Made by a program: the position numbers and the translations under genes. Positions 9,099 through 17,658 of a stretch of DNA of 64,000 nt are shown in pieces. How positions within the stretch are numbered: the first letter of the stretch is position 1; the number at the start of each line of letters is the position of its first letter. Source of the stretch: Ruegeria_B marisflavi (GTDB taxonomy: Bacteria; Pseudomonadota; Alphaproteobacteria; Rhodobacterales; Rhodobacteraceae); assembly GCF_025673445.1 (NCBI RefSeq), contig NZ_JAOVQN010000009.1, positions 62,001-126,000 of the forward strand, given 5' to 3'. The notes under the pieces were generated by a model. It was given only the letters and a program-made list of their open reading frames with translations, did no database searches and was not told where the DNA came from.

Positions 9099-9754
9099 CA
9101 GCTTTCCTCCGCAGGAGAGCGCCGCAAGTAGAGCGACAGATAGGCATCCAGCGCGCGCACCATCTCTTCGTGGTACTGCGCTTCCAGCGCGGGCGAGGTC
9201 TGCCGCGCCATCCGGTCCTCCAGCGTCAGGGCGATCTGCACGGCGGTGGTCGCCACCACCTGTGGGTCGCCGCCGGTAAACCCGTCCAGCCCCCGCGCCC
9301 AGCGGTCGGCCAGAAAGCCCACCAGTTCCGCATTGTCGTCATCCTCGACGCTCTGCACCCCGCGCATCGAGGCCAGCAGCAGCAAGAGGCCCCGGTAATA
9401 GGGATGTTCGGCCATGAACACGCGGATCCCCTCCAGCGAGCGGCGGATGCGCAGCACCAGATCCGGCTCACCTTCGGTGGCGGCAATTGTCTCCATGAAA
9501 TGGTGGCGCAGGTCGCCCGCGGCGCGGGCCGACAGCTCGTCCAGCAGATCGCGCAGGGTGGGAAAGTAGCGATAGATCGAGCTGACCGGCACGCCCGCCC
9601 GCTCGGCAATCAGCGAGGTGTTCAGATCGCCCGGCGGCCGCTCGGCCAACAGCGCGGCGGCGGCATCCAGGATATCGGCAACCCGCTGGCGCGCGCGGGC
9701 CTGTTTGGGCGTCGCGCGGGTGTGCATCAGGGTGTTGGTGTCGGCTGGACCCAT
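9098..9754 (-). CDS. TetR family transcriptional regulator
   Basis: The 218-residue protein has a typical TetR N-terminal helix-turn-helix (ILDAAAALLAE, then IAERAGVPVSSIYRYFPTLRDLLDEL) and an all-alpha ligand-binding C-terminal domain. The ATG at 9754 is preferred because GAGGAG lies upstream at suitable spacing; the frame is open further upstream but without a good ribosome site. It is the first gene of the leftward operon with the cytochrome, FAD oxidase, PLP enzyme and DUF819 gene, and most likely represses that operon in response to its substrate. Inverted repeats at 9781-9805 are candidate operators. Confidence 0.88.
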   Translation of the reverse strand: MGPADTNTLMHTRATPKQARARQRVADILDAAAALLAERPPGDLNTSLIAERAGVPVSSIYRYFPTLRDLLDELSARAAGDLRHHFMETIAATEGEPDLVLRIRRSLEGIRVFMAEHPYYRGLLLLLASMRGVQSVEDDDNAELVGFLADRWARGLDGFTGGDPQVVATTAVQIALTLEDRMARQTSPALEAQYHEEMVRALDAYLSLYLRRSPAEES

Positions 9755-9780
9755 GGCTCCGCTCTCCTCACACCAGAAAG

Positions 9781-9805
9781 CGGAAACTTTTTCCGAAAAA
9801 TTTTC
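9781..9805. promoter_or_regulatory. Candidate operator/promoter of the TetR operon
   Basis: Two adjacent small inverted repeats lie 27-51 bases before the TetR start: CGGAAA/TTTCCG separated by three bases, and GAAAA/TTTTC around a single A. The stretch is markedly AT-rich for this genome. The position suits an autoregulatory TetR operator, but no consensus was tested. Confidence 0.35.
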
Positions 9806-9841
9806 AACTTCTTTCGTGTCTGACGTCACGGCAGTCGCGTG

Positions 9842-10642
9842 TCAGGCGAAATTGACCGAGACCGCGCCAAAGGGGCCGAAATCGGCTTCGATCCGGGTGC
9901 CGGGCGGGCATTCGACCGGGCGGATGAAACTGCCCGACAGCACGATATGCCCCGGTTCGATGCTTTGCCCGTATTGCGCCATGCGGCGGGCCAGCCAGAC
10001 CACGCTTTCGACCGGATCGTTCAGCACACCCGCACCCAGCCCGGTTTCCTCGATCTCACCGTTGCGAAATGTCAGCGCCCCGACCCAGCGCAGGTCGAAG
10101 CCATCGGGCTCATGGCGCTGCACCCCCAGCACCACGCCCGCATTGGCCGCATTGTCGCTGATCGTGTCACAGACATTGCGCGCGCGCCCCGTGTCGGGAT
10201 CGACCCGCAGGATGCGTGTGTCGAGGATTTCCAGAGCAGGCGCGACATAGTCGGTGGCCGCCAGCACATCGTCGCGCGTAACCTTCGACCCGCCAAGCGG
10301 CGCCTTCATCACAAAGGCGATCTCGGCCTCGACCCGGGGCTGGATGAACCGCCCTTTGGGCACCGTGGCCCCATCGTCAAACGCCATGTCGTCGAACAGG
10401 ATGCCGCTGTCGGGAATGTCGATGTTCAGCGCATATTGCATCGCCTTCGAGGTCAGCCCGATCTTCCACCCGATCACATGCCGCCCGGCGGTCTGCTTGT
10501 GCGTGGCCAGCGCCTGTTGGATGGCATAGGCATCGTCCATGTCCATGCCCGGATAGGCCAGCGACAACAGCCCGATCTGGCGGCCTGTCGCTTCAGCCTC
10601 GATCAACCGCGCGGCGGCATCGACGTGCTCTTCGGGTGTCAT
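9842..10642 (-). CDS. hpaH: 2-oxo-hept-4-ene-1,7-dioate hydratase
   Basis: HpaH adds water to 2-oxohept-4-ene-1,7-dioate in the homoprotocatechuate meta-cleavage pathway. The 266-residue protein shows the hydratase family pattern: AYAIQQALA near residue 40, VIGWKIGLTSKAMQ, the metal-binding RVEAEIAFVM segment, TDYVAPALEILDTR, and VLSGSFIRPVECPPG near the end. It starts in an ATGA overlap with the end of hpaG, so both are co-translated. It is the last hpa gene here; no hpaI aldolase, the expected next step, follows. Confidence 0.92.
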   Translation of the reverse strand: MTPEEHVDAAARLIEAEATGRQIGLLSLAYPGMDMDDAYAIQQALATHKQTAGRHVIGWKIGLTSKAMQYALNIDIPDSGILFDDMAFDDGATVPKGRFIQPRVEAEIAFVMKAPLGGSKVTRDDVLAATDYVAPALEILDTRILRVDPDTGRARNVCDTISDNAANAGVVLGVQRHEPDGFDLRWVGALTFRNGEIEETGLGAGVLNDPVESVVWLARRMAQYGQSIEPGHIVLSGSFIRPVECPPGTRIEADFGPFGAVSVNFA

Positions 10643-11490
10643 GCCTCGTCCTCCACCCCGTTGACCAGCGTGCCGACACCCGTGACCTCGACCTCGACAA
10701 CATCACCAGGTTTCAGGTATCGCGGCGGGTCGAACCGCGCGCCCGCGCCGGTGGGGGTGCCGGTGACGATGATGTCGCCGGGGTTCAGGGTGGTGAAGGT
10801 CGAGATATAGGCGATCTCTTCGCGCACGGAAAAGATCATGTTGGCCAGCGCATCGTCCTGCCGCACCTCGCCATTGACTCGGGTGGTGATCCGCGCCGCG
10901 TCAATCTGGGCGGGATGGGTGAACGGCACCATCCACGGCCCGATGGCACCCGACCGGTCCCAGTTCTTGCCTTGTGTCACGTTGAACTTGGCATGCCGCA
11001 CCCAGTCGCGAATGGTGCCCTCGTTGCAGACGCTCAGTCCCGCGATATGGTCATAGGCATCCTCGGCCCGGATGCGCCGCCCCCCCTTGCCAATGACCAC
11101 CGCCATCTCGCCCTCGTAATCCAGCGTATGGTTCTCCGGCGGGCGGATCAGCGGCTGGCCATGTCCGACAAAGCTCGACGCAAAACGCGGAAACAGCGAC
11201 ATGTATTTCGGCGCTGCGCTGCCATCCTTGTATTCCGCATTGCGGTCGGGAAAATTGACGCCGACACAGATGATCTTTCCCGGGTTCGGCACCGGCGGCA
11301 GATAGGTGAAATCGCTATGCGTCACAGCCCGGCCCATCGCCGCCTTGGCCAGATCGTGCAAACCACCCGCCGCGATCACCGCGCGCAGGTCGGGCCAGTG
11401 CGGGAAATCGGGCGACAGCGCCACGAAACCCTCGTCGCGGATGATGCCGTAAAGCTCCTGCCCGTCGGCGGCAATGGTGGCGAACTTCAT
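10639..11490 (-). CDS. hpaG: 2-hydroxyhepta-2,4-diene-1,7-dioate isomerase / OPET decarboxylase-like (FAH family)
   Basis: A 283-residue fumarylacetoacetate-hydrolase-fold enzyme. Metal-ligand and core segments are visible: ICVGVNFPDRNAEY, LDYEGEMAVVIGKGG, GLSVCNEGTIRDW, GKNWDRSGAIGPW and GDIIVTGTPTGAG. In the hpa operon the expected step is decarboxylation or isomerisation of the ring-cleavage product. E. coli HpaG is a fused two-domain protein; this one has a single FAH domain, so one protein would have to do both jobs or the second domain lies elsewhere. The start at 11490 (MKFATIA) has GAGAGG just upstream. It is 26 bases from hpaD. Confidence 0.87.
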   Translation of the reverse strand: MKFATIAADGQELYGIIRDEGFVALSPDFPHWPDLRAVIAAGGLHDLAKAAMGRAVTHSDFTYLPPVPNPGKIICVGVNFPDRNAEYKDGSAAPKYMSLFPRFASSFVGHGQPLIRPPENHTLDYEGEMAVVIGKGGRRIRAEDAYDHIAGLSVCNEGTIRDWVRHAKFNVTQGKNWDRSGAIGPWMVPFTHPAQIDAARITTRVNGEVRQDDALANMIFSVREEIAYISTFTTLNPGDIIVTGTPTGAGARFDPPRYLKPGDVVEVEVTGVGTLVNGVEDEA

Positions 11491-11516
11491 GCTGTTCCTC
11501 TCGTCTGGCCCGGACA

Positions 11517-12368
11517 TCAAACCGGGAAAATCACGTTGGTCTGTCCGGTGCCGGACGAGGGGAAGTACTCGGTCACCACCTCGCAGGGCTTGTCATAGCT
11601 GTCCCAACCAAGCGCACCGTACAGCATGGCTGTATCGTGCATCGACCCCTCGCCGCAGCAGAAGCGCGCATAATCGCCCAGCATCTTGAGGAAGGTCGCA
11701 TGATCACCGCGCTTCCACATCTCGAGCACATGCAGATCCATCTGCCGGTTGAACTCGGAACTGATGGTAAAGGTGCCGTTGTTGGCGGCATAGTCCTTGT
11801 TGGGCCAGATCTTGTGGGACAGCGAGCCGGAGGCCACCAGTAACACCTTGCTGTCCGATGCCTCTACCGCGGCGCGGATCGCCTCGCCCACGATGCGGCT
11901 TTCGTCATGGTCATGCACCGTACACCAGGCCGCGACCGACACCACCTTCATCTGGTGTTCCCGGCTCAGGAACCGCATCGGCACCAGCGTGCCGTATTCC
12001 AGTTCCAGACTGTCCAGGTGATGCGCCAGCGTATAGGCACCGCGCGCGCTGGCCTCTTTGGCGATGGCGTCGCCCAGGCCCGGATTGCCCTCGTAGTCAT
12101 AGGGCATGTTCTGGATGAACTGCGGAAACTCGTTCGAGGTGAACAGCCCCTGAAACCGGTTGTTGGCGGTGATGTGGAATCCTGCGTTGATCACCCAATG
12201 GGTGTCGCAGATCACCACGGTATCGGCGCCAAGTGCGCGGGCGCGGCGGGCGATCTCCAGATGCCCGTCGATGGCCGCCTGCCGCTTGCCCTTCACTGGC
12301 CCCTCCTGCTCCGACATCAGCATTGTCGGCACATGGGTGCATTTGGCGGCGAGTACGATTTCTCCCAT
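11517..12368 (-). CDS. hpaD: 3,4-dihydroxyphenylacetate 2,3-dioxygenase (extradiol, LigB-like fold)
   Basis: HpaD opens the ring of homoprotocatechuate next to the hydroxyls, using non-haem iron. The 283-residue protein belongs to the LigB-type extradiol group: an N-terminal AAKCTHVPTML with a likely iron histidine, VICDTHWVINAGFH, GTLVPMRFL, and the histidine-containing ASGSLSHKIWP. The start at 12368 (MGEIVLAAKC) is set by GGAGGA five bases upstream; a start five codons earlier lacks one. It lies between hpaE and hpaG in the same leftward operon, which supports the substrate assignment. Confidence 0.92.
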   Translation of the reverse strand: MGEIVLAAKCTHVPTMLMSEQEGPVKGKRQAAIDGHLEIARRARALGADTVVICDTHWVINAGFHITANNRFQGLFTSNEFPQFIQNMPYDYEGNPGLGDAIAKEASARGAYTLAHHLDSLELEYGTLVPMRFLSREHQMKVVSVAAWCTVHDHDESRIVGEAIRAAVEASDSKVLLVASGSLSHKIWPNKDYAANNGTFTISSEFNRQMDLHVLEMWKRGDHATFLKMLGDYARFCCGEGSMHDTAMLYGALGWDSYDKPCEVVTEYFPSSGTGQTNVIFPV

Positions 12369-12413
12369 TCTCTCCTCCGTCACGGGATGGTCGCGCGTTT
12401 CCCGGTGAGTGGT

Positions 12414-13922
12414 TCAGGCGCCGAGGCGCTGGATCTTGTGCTGGCCGGTGGCAAAGCCGATATGCTTCTGCTCCATGTAGAACTCGAACGACCAGTCGCC
12501 GCCGTCGCGGCCGATGCCGCTGGCCTTGACCCCGCCAAAGGGGGTGGGCAGGTGGCGCACGTTTTCCGAGTTCACCCAGATCATCCCGGCCTCGAGCTTG
12601 TCGGTAAAGCGCAGCGCGCGGGTCAGGTCGTTGGTCCAGAGATAGCCGGTCAGCCCATAGGGCGTGTCATTGGCAATCTGAAGCGCCTCTTCTTCCGTCG
12701 AGAACGGGATTGAGGTCAGAACCGGGCCGAAAATCTCCTCGCGCGCGATCCGCATCTGGTTGCTGGCACCGGTGAACAGGGTGGGGCGCACGAAATAGCC
12801 CTGATCGCCCACCACCTCGCCACCCGCCGCAACGGTGGCGCCGTCCTGACGGGCAATGTCGAAATAGCTGGTGACCTTGGCAAAATGCTCCTCGCCGATC
12901 AGCGGCCCGATCTCGGTCGCTGGATCCAGCGGGTGGCCGACCCTGATGTTGTTCACCCGTTCGACCAGCCGCGCCTCGAACTCTTCGCGGATTGTGTCCT
13001 GCACAAGCAGGCGCGAGGACGAAGTGCAGCGTTCACCGTTGATCGAGTAGATCATGAAGATCACCGCATCCAGCGCGCGCTCGATATCGGCATCGTCGAA
13101 AACGATCACCGGGTTCTTGCCGCCCAGTTCCAGATGCACCCGCTTCAGCGAGTCGGCCCCCTGTTTCACGATCATGCTGCCGGTGCGGCTTTCGCCGACA
13201 AAGGCCACGGCCTTGATCAGCGGATGCTCGGTCAGCGCCTTGCCCGCATCCTCGCCAAATCCGTTCACCAGGTTCAGAACCCCGGGGGGCAGGCCCGCCT
13301 CTTCGGCGATCTCGATCAACAGCCGCGCGCTCAGCGGGCTGAGTTCGGCGGGTTTGTGCACCACGGTGCAACCGGCGGCCAGCGCGGGCGCGATCTTCCA
13401 GGTGGACAGCATGAACGGCGTGTTCCAAGGCGTGATCACCCCCACCGGGCCGATCGGAACGCGGGTGGTGATATTCATCAAAGTGGGCGATTTCAGATGC
13501 TGTCCATCGCGCGCCTGCACCACCTGATCGGCGAAATAACGGAAATTCTCGGCCCCGCGCAGCGCCGCCTTGGACATGAACCGCCAGGCCTGCCCGGTGT
13601 CCCAGCATTCACAGAGCGCGATTTCCTCGGCCCGCGCCTCGATCCCTTCGGCGATGCGGATCAGGATGGCGCGCCGCTCGGTCGCGGGCATGTCGCGCCA
13701 GGCCGGAAAGGCCGCATGGGCGGCGCGCGCCGCCGCGTCCATGTCGGCCGCGTTGCCGCGCGCGACGGAACAGATCACCGACTTGTCCACCGGCGAGGCC
13801 GTGTCAAAGGTGCCGCCCGAGCCGGGCAGGTCGCGCCCGCCGATCCGGTTTGCAATGCCGTTTTCGCGAAATCGGGCAAGATGGCTGTCGAGGGCCGCAA
13901 GCCGTGTCGAAAGATCGCTCAT
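12414..13922 (-). CDS. hpaE: 5-carboxymethyl-2-hydroxymuconate semialdehyde dehydrogenase
   Basis: HpaE oxidises the semialdehyde made by HpaD with NAD+. The 502-residue aldehyde dehydrogenase has the cofactor segment TPWNTPFMLSTWKIAPALAAG, the LELGGKNP motif with the general-base glutamate, and NGERCTSSSRLL with the catalytic cysteine. The frame is open for another 98 codons upstream, but the ATG at 13922 (MSDLSTRLAALD) has AGGAG at good spacing and gives the usual family length. It is the first gene of hpaE-D-G-H and is divergent from nqrA. Confidence 0.93.
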   Translation of the reverse strand: MSDLSTRLAALDSHLARFRENGIANRIGGRDLPGSGGTFDTASPVDKSVICSVARGNAADMDAAARAAHAAFPAWRDMPATERRAILIRIAEGIEARAEEIALCECWDTGQAWRFMSKAALRGAENFRYFADQVVQARDGQHLKSPTLMNITTRVPIGPVGVITPWNTPFMLSTWKIAPALAAGCTVVHKPAELSPLSARLLIEIAEEAGLPPGVLNLVNGFGEDAGKALTEHPLIKAVAFVGESRTGSMIVKQGADSLKRVHLELGGKNPVIVFDDADIERALDAVIFMIYSINGERCTSSSRLLVQDTIREEFEARLVERVNNIRVGHPLDPATEIGPLIGEEHFAKVTSYFDIARQDGATVAAGGEVVGDQGYFVRPTLFTGASNQMRIAREEIFGPVLTSIPFSTEEEALQIANDTPYGLTGYLWTNDLTRALRFTDKLEAGMIWVNSENVRHLPTPFGGVKASGIGRDGGDWSFEFYMEQKHIGFATGQHKIQRLGA

Positions 13923-14305
13923 CCGCGAACACTCCTGATTTGCTCTTTGTTCACATGTTAAGCAAATTCCGACACGAGTCAAGCCCACCGTGCCGCCACT
14001 GCCATCGGACAAGGTCGGAAACGGGCGGCATTGGCTGCGGCAACCTGTTGCAAACCTGTCGCTGCAACGCAGAAAACTTACCGTTAGCGCCTCAAGCGGG
14101 CGCTTTTGACGCCATAAATGACCGAACGGCATTTGCTTTCGGGCGACCACTCCCTTAAAGGTGCCCGCCAGACGGGACGGTTCAAAAATCTGTCGCCTGC
14201 GCGACACCGGAGGCACTCAGGGTTTCCGGGTATTTCTCTGAAAGGTCCCATGCACTATTCAGGGCCCGCCACGGGAATCGGACACGAGAAGAACGTAGCG
14301 ATCAC
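13923..14305. other. Divergent intergenic region hpaE / nqrA
   Basis: These 383 bases hold no supportable gene. They must carry the promoters of the leftward hpa operon and the rightward nqr operon. A near-palindrome TTCACATGTTAA sits at 13950-13961, 28 bases before hpaE, and could be an operator. A small hairpin (AGCGCC/GGCGCT, 14086-14104) followed by TTT could act as an attenuator in the nqr leader. Both are suggestions only. The nqrA start has no strong Shine-Dalgarno sequence. Confidence 0.5.
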
Positions 14306-15649
14306 ATGCAGAATTTCAGATTGAAAAAGGGATTGGACCTACCTGTCGCCGGTGCGCCGGAGCAGACAATCCATCCCGGTCCCGCCGTCGGCACGGTCGC
14401 GGTTCTTGGCCCCGACTATATCGGGCTGAAACCCCGGGTGCTGGTGCAAGAGGGCGACGAAGTCCGCCGCGGCACGCCGCTCTTCTGTCATAAGGACGCG
14501 CCCGAGGCGATGATCGTCGCCCCGATGACCGGCCGCGTCACCGCGATCAACCGCGGAGAACGCCGGGTGTTGCAGAGCGTCGTGATCGAGGTGACCGATG
14601 CAGCCGACGCCGGGCTCGACTTTGCCGCTACCGGCAATGGCAAGACGCCCGAGGGCCTGACCGAGAAGCTCTGTGCCGCCGGTCTCTGGACCGCGTTCCG
14701 CACCCGGCCCTATTCCAAGATGCCCGCACCGGGCGGCAAGCCGGACGCGATCTTTGTCACCGCCATGGATACCGAGCCGCTGGCGGCTGACGCCGCCACC
14801 GTCATCGCAGACGCGGGCAGCGCCTTTGCCACCGGCCTGGCGGCGGTCGCGCTGCTGACCGAGGGCAAGACCTGGCTTTGCCACAAGCCGGGCGATGCGA
14901 TCCCCGGCGGCGACGCCGCAGGGGTCGAGACCGCCACCTTCGACGGTCCGCATCCGGCGGGTCTGGCCGGGACGCATATCCATTTTCTCGATCCGTCCAG
15001 CGCTGCAAAAACGGTCTGGACCATTGGTTATCAGGACGTGATCGCCATCGGGCGTCTTCTGGAAACTGGCCATATCGACCCCTCGGTGGTGATCGCGCTG
15101 GCCGGTCCCGCCGCCCGCCAGCCGCGCTTGATCCGCACGGTCATGGGCGCCTCGACCGATAGGATGACCGCAGGCGAGATCTCTATCGACGCCCCCGTGC
15201 GCGTGATTTCGGGCTCGATCCTGACGGGCCGCCACGCCACCGGGCCATTCGCCTATCTGGGCCGTTTCGCCCGCCAGGTCGCGCTGATCGAAGAGGATCG
15301 TAAGCAGCACACGATGGGCTGGATCCTTCCGATGCCGTCGAAATACGCGGTGCAGCCGGTGCTGGGCTCGGCCTTCTCGCGCAAGCTCTACAAATTCACC
15401 TCGAACCTGAACGGCGGCCGCCGTGCCATGGTGCCTACCGGCACCTTCGAAGAGCTGATGCCGCAGGATTACCTGCCCACTCAACTCCTGCGCGCGCTTC
15501 TGGTGATGGACACCGACACCGCGCAGGCGCTCGGCGCGCTGGAACTGGACGAGGAAGACCTCGGGCTCGTCGGCTTTGCGTGCCCGGCCAAATACGAATA
15601 CGGGCTGGCGCTGCGCGACTGCCTGTCCAAGATCGAGAAGGAGGGCTGA
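14306..15649 (+). CDS. nqrA: Na+-translocating NADH:quinone reductase subunit A
   Basis: NqrA is the cytosolic subunit of the Na+-pumping NADH:ubiquinone oxidoreductase. The 447-residue length and the opening FRLKKGLDLPVAGAP are diagnostic. Other segments are PRVLVQEGDEVRRGTPLF, APMTGRVTAINRGERR and a C-terminal KYEYGLALRDCL. No strong ribosome site precedes the ATG, but the family start matches. It leads a tightly packed nqrABCDEF operon; nqrB follows after 4 bases. This pump lets the cell couple NADH oxidation to a sodium gradient, consistent with a marine lifestyle. Confidence 0.97.
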   Translation: MQNFRLKKGLDLPVAGAPEQTIHPGPAVGTVAVLGPDYIGLKPRVLVQEGDEVRRGTPLFCHKDAPEAMIVAPMTGRVTAINRGERRVLQSVVIEVTDAADAGLDFAATGNGKTPEGLTEKLCAAGLWTAFRTRPYSKMPAPGGKPDAIFVTAMDTEPLAADAATVIADAGSAFATGLAAVALLTEGKTWLCHKPGDAIPGGDAAGVETATFDGPHPAGLAGTHIHFLDPSSAAKTVWTIGYQDVIAIGRLLETGHIDPSVVIALAGPAARQPRLIRTVMGASTDRMTAGEISIDAPVRVISGSILTGRHATGPFAYLGRFARQVALIEEDRKQHTMGWILPMPSKYAVQPVLGSAFSRKLYKFTSNLNGGRRAMVPTGTFEELMPQDYLPTQLLRALLVMDTDTAQALGALELDEEDLGLVGFACPAKYEYGLALRDCLSKIEKEG

Positions 15650-15653
15650 GCCC

Positions 15654-16862
15654 ATGGGGTTGCGCAACTTCTTTGACCGGATCGAACCGAATTTCACCAA
15701 GGGCGGCAAGTTCGAGAAGCTGTTTCCCATCTATGAGATGGTCGAAAGCTTCATCTACACGCCCAAGTCGGTGACCACCGTCGCCCCGCATGCTCGGTCT
15801 TATGTCGATATGAAGCGGATCATGACTTATGTCGTGATCGCCACCATCCCCTGCATCCTGTGGGGCATGTGGAATACCGGCTATCAGGCCAACTCGGCCA
15901 TCGCCATGCTGGGCGCCGACGCGGCCACAGGCTGGCGCATCACCATCCTCCAGGCGCTTGGCATCTCGCTGGATGCGGCCAATCCGCTGGCCAACGTGGC
16001 GCACGGGTTCCTCTACTTCCTGCCGATCTACCTGACGACACTGGTCGTCGGCGGCATCTGGGAGGTGCTCTTTGCCACCGTGCGCGGACATGAGGTAAAC
16101 GAGGGCTTCCTCGTGACCTCGATGCTCTACACCCTGATCCTGCCGGCCAGCACCCCGCTGTGGCAGGTGGCGCTTGGCATTTCCTTCGGCGTGGTGATCG
16201 GCAAGGAAGTGTTCGGCGGCACGGGCAAAAACTTCCTCAATCCCGCGCTGGTCGGTCGCGCGTTCCTTTACTTCGCCTATCCCGCCTATATGTCGGGTGA
16301 CAGCGTCTGGACCCCGGTCGACGGCTTCTCGGGCGCCACCGCGCTCGCGGTCTCGGCCTCGGACGGGTACCAGCAGCTGGCCGCCAACGGCATCACCTGG
16401 ATGGACGCTTTCTATGGCACGATCCAGGGCAGCTTTGGCGAGACCTCGACACTGGCCGCAATGCTCGGCCTGGCTTTCCTCCTGATGACGAAAATCGCCA
16501 ACTGGCGTCTGATCGTGGGTTGTCTGGCGGGGATGATCGGCTTTTCGCTGCTGCTCAATGTCATTGGCTCTGACAGCAATCCGATGTTCGCCATGCCCTG
16601 GTACTGGCATCTGGTGCTGGGCGGCTACGCCTTTGGTCTGGCGTTCATGGTGACCGAGCCGGTCTCGGCCAGCCACACCAATACCGGCCGCTATATCTAT
16701 GGCGCGCTGATCGGGGTCATGGTCGTGCTGATCCGCGTGATCAACCCCGCCTTCCCCGAAGGCATGATGCTCGCCATCCTGTTCGGCAATGTCTTCGCGC
16801 CGCTGATCGACTATTTCGTCGTGCAGGCCAACATCAAACGGAGGGCCCGCCGCCATGTCTGA
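15654..16862 (+). CDS. nqrB: Na+-translocating NADH:quinone reductase subunit B
   Basis: NqrB is the large membrane subunit and carries a covalent FMN and riboflavin on the sodium/electron path. The 402-residue protein has about ten membrane segments and the flavinylation motif SGAT, whose threonine is residue 229 (codon at 16338). It also has the conserved GGTGKNFLNPALVGRAFLYF stretch. The start at 15654 (MGLRNFFDRIEP) matches the family; the upstream open frame overlaps nqrA in another frame. It overlaps nqrC by 8 bases. FMN attachment needs the ApbE encoded at 22362. Confidence 0.97.
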   Translation: MGLRNFFDRIEPNFTKGGKFEKLFPIYEMVESFIYTPKSVTTVAPHARSYVDMKRIMTYVVIATIPCILWGMWNTGYQANSAIAMLGADAATGWRITILQALGISLDAANPLANVAHGFLYFLPIYLTTLVVGGIWEVLFATVRGHEVNEGFLVTSMLYTLILPASTPLWQVALGISFGVVIGKEVFGGTGKNFLNPALVGRAFLYFAYPAYMSGDSVWTPVDGFSGATALAVSASDGYQQLAANGITWMDAFYGTIQGSFGETSTLAAMLGLAFLLMTKIANWRLIVGCLAGMIGFSLLLNVIGSDSNPMFAMPWYWHLVLGGYAFGLAFMVTEPVSASHTNTGRYIYGALIGVMVVLIRVINPAFPEGMMLAILFGNVFAPLIDYFVVQANIKRRARRHV

Positions 16863-17658
16863 GACACGGAACCAGGGTCTGATCGCCCGCTTCCTCGCCG
16901 CACCGCCGGATTCGGTCGGCAAGACCCTGTTCGTCGCGGTCACGCTATGCCTCTTCGCCTCGATGATCGTGTCGGTGGCCGCCGTTTCGCTGCGCCCGGT
17001 GCAAGAGGCCAACAAGCTCAAAGATAAGCAGCTGAACATTCTGCAAGTCGCGGGTCTCTATCAACCGGGCCAGAACGTGGCCGAGGCGTTCCAGGCGTTT
17101 GAACCCCACGTGCTCGATCTCGACACCGGCGCTTTCACCGATCAGTTCGACGCCGCCACCTTCGACGATCTGGCCGCGGCCCAGAACCCAGAACTCAGCC
17201 GTGCGCTGGATGACGACCCGGCGGGCATCGGCCGCCAGGCGCGCTATCGCACCGTCTATCTGCTGCGCGACAGCAGCGGCGCGCTGGACAAGGTGATCCT
17301 GCCGCTCCACGGGTATGGACTGTGGTCCACGCTTTACGGCTTCATCGCGCTCGAAGAGAACGGCAACGACATCTTCGGCCTGCAATTCTACCAGCATGGC
17401 GAAACCCCGGGGCTTGGCGCCGAGGTGGACAACCCCCGCTGGAAATCGCAGTGGAACGGCAAGAAACTGCGCGATGAGGCGGGCGATCTGCAAATCACCG
17501 TGGCCAAGTCGCAACCTGCCGCCGGCCCCGATTTCTATGTCGACGCGCTGGCCGGCGCCACGCTGACCTCGGTCGGGGTGGATAACCTGGTGCGGTTCTG
17601 GATGGGCGAGCAAGGCTATGCGCCCTTCCTCGAGGCCCTGAAAGCGGGAGAGATCTGA
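16855..17658 (+). CDS. nqrC: Na+-translocating NADH:quinone reductase subunit C
   Basis: NqrC holds the second covalent FMN, on the periplasmic side. The 267-residue protein has one N-terminal membrane helix (TLFVAVTLCLFASMIVSVAAV) and then a soluble FMN-binding domain. The attachment motif reads AGAT with threonine 236; the first position is Ala instead of the commoner Ser, still within the looser consensus. LYGFIALEENGNDI and GETPGLGAEV are typical. It shares a TGATG junction with nqrD, so all subunits are made in concert. Confidence 0.96.
   Translation: MSETRNQGLIARFLAAPPDSVGKTLFVAVTLCLFASMIVSVAAVSLRPVQEANKLKDKQLNILQVAGLYQPGQNVAEAFQAFEPHVLDLDTGAFTDQFDAATFDDLAAAQNPELSRALDDDPAGIGRQARYRTVYLLRDSSGALDKVILPLHGYGLWSTLYGFIALEENGNDIFGLQFYQHGETPGLGAEVDNPRWKSQWNGKKLRDEAGDLQITVAKSQPAAGPDFYVDALAGATLTSVGVDNLVRFWMGEQGYAPFLEALKAGEI

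Noticed and set aside
13923..14216. N-terminal extension of hpaE by 98 codons
   Set aside because: The extension is Cys/Arg-rich and unlike aldehyde dehydrogenases, and the ATG at 13922 has a good ribosome site.
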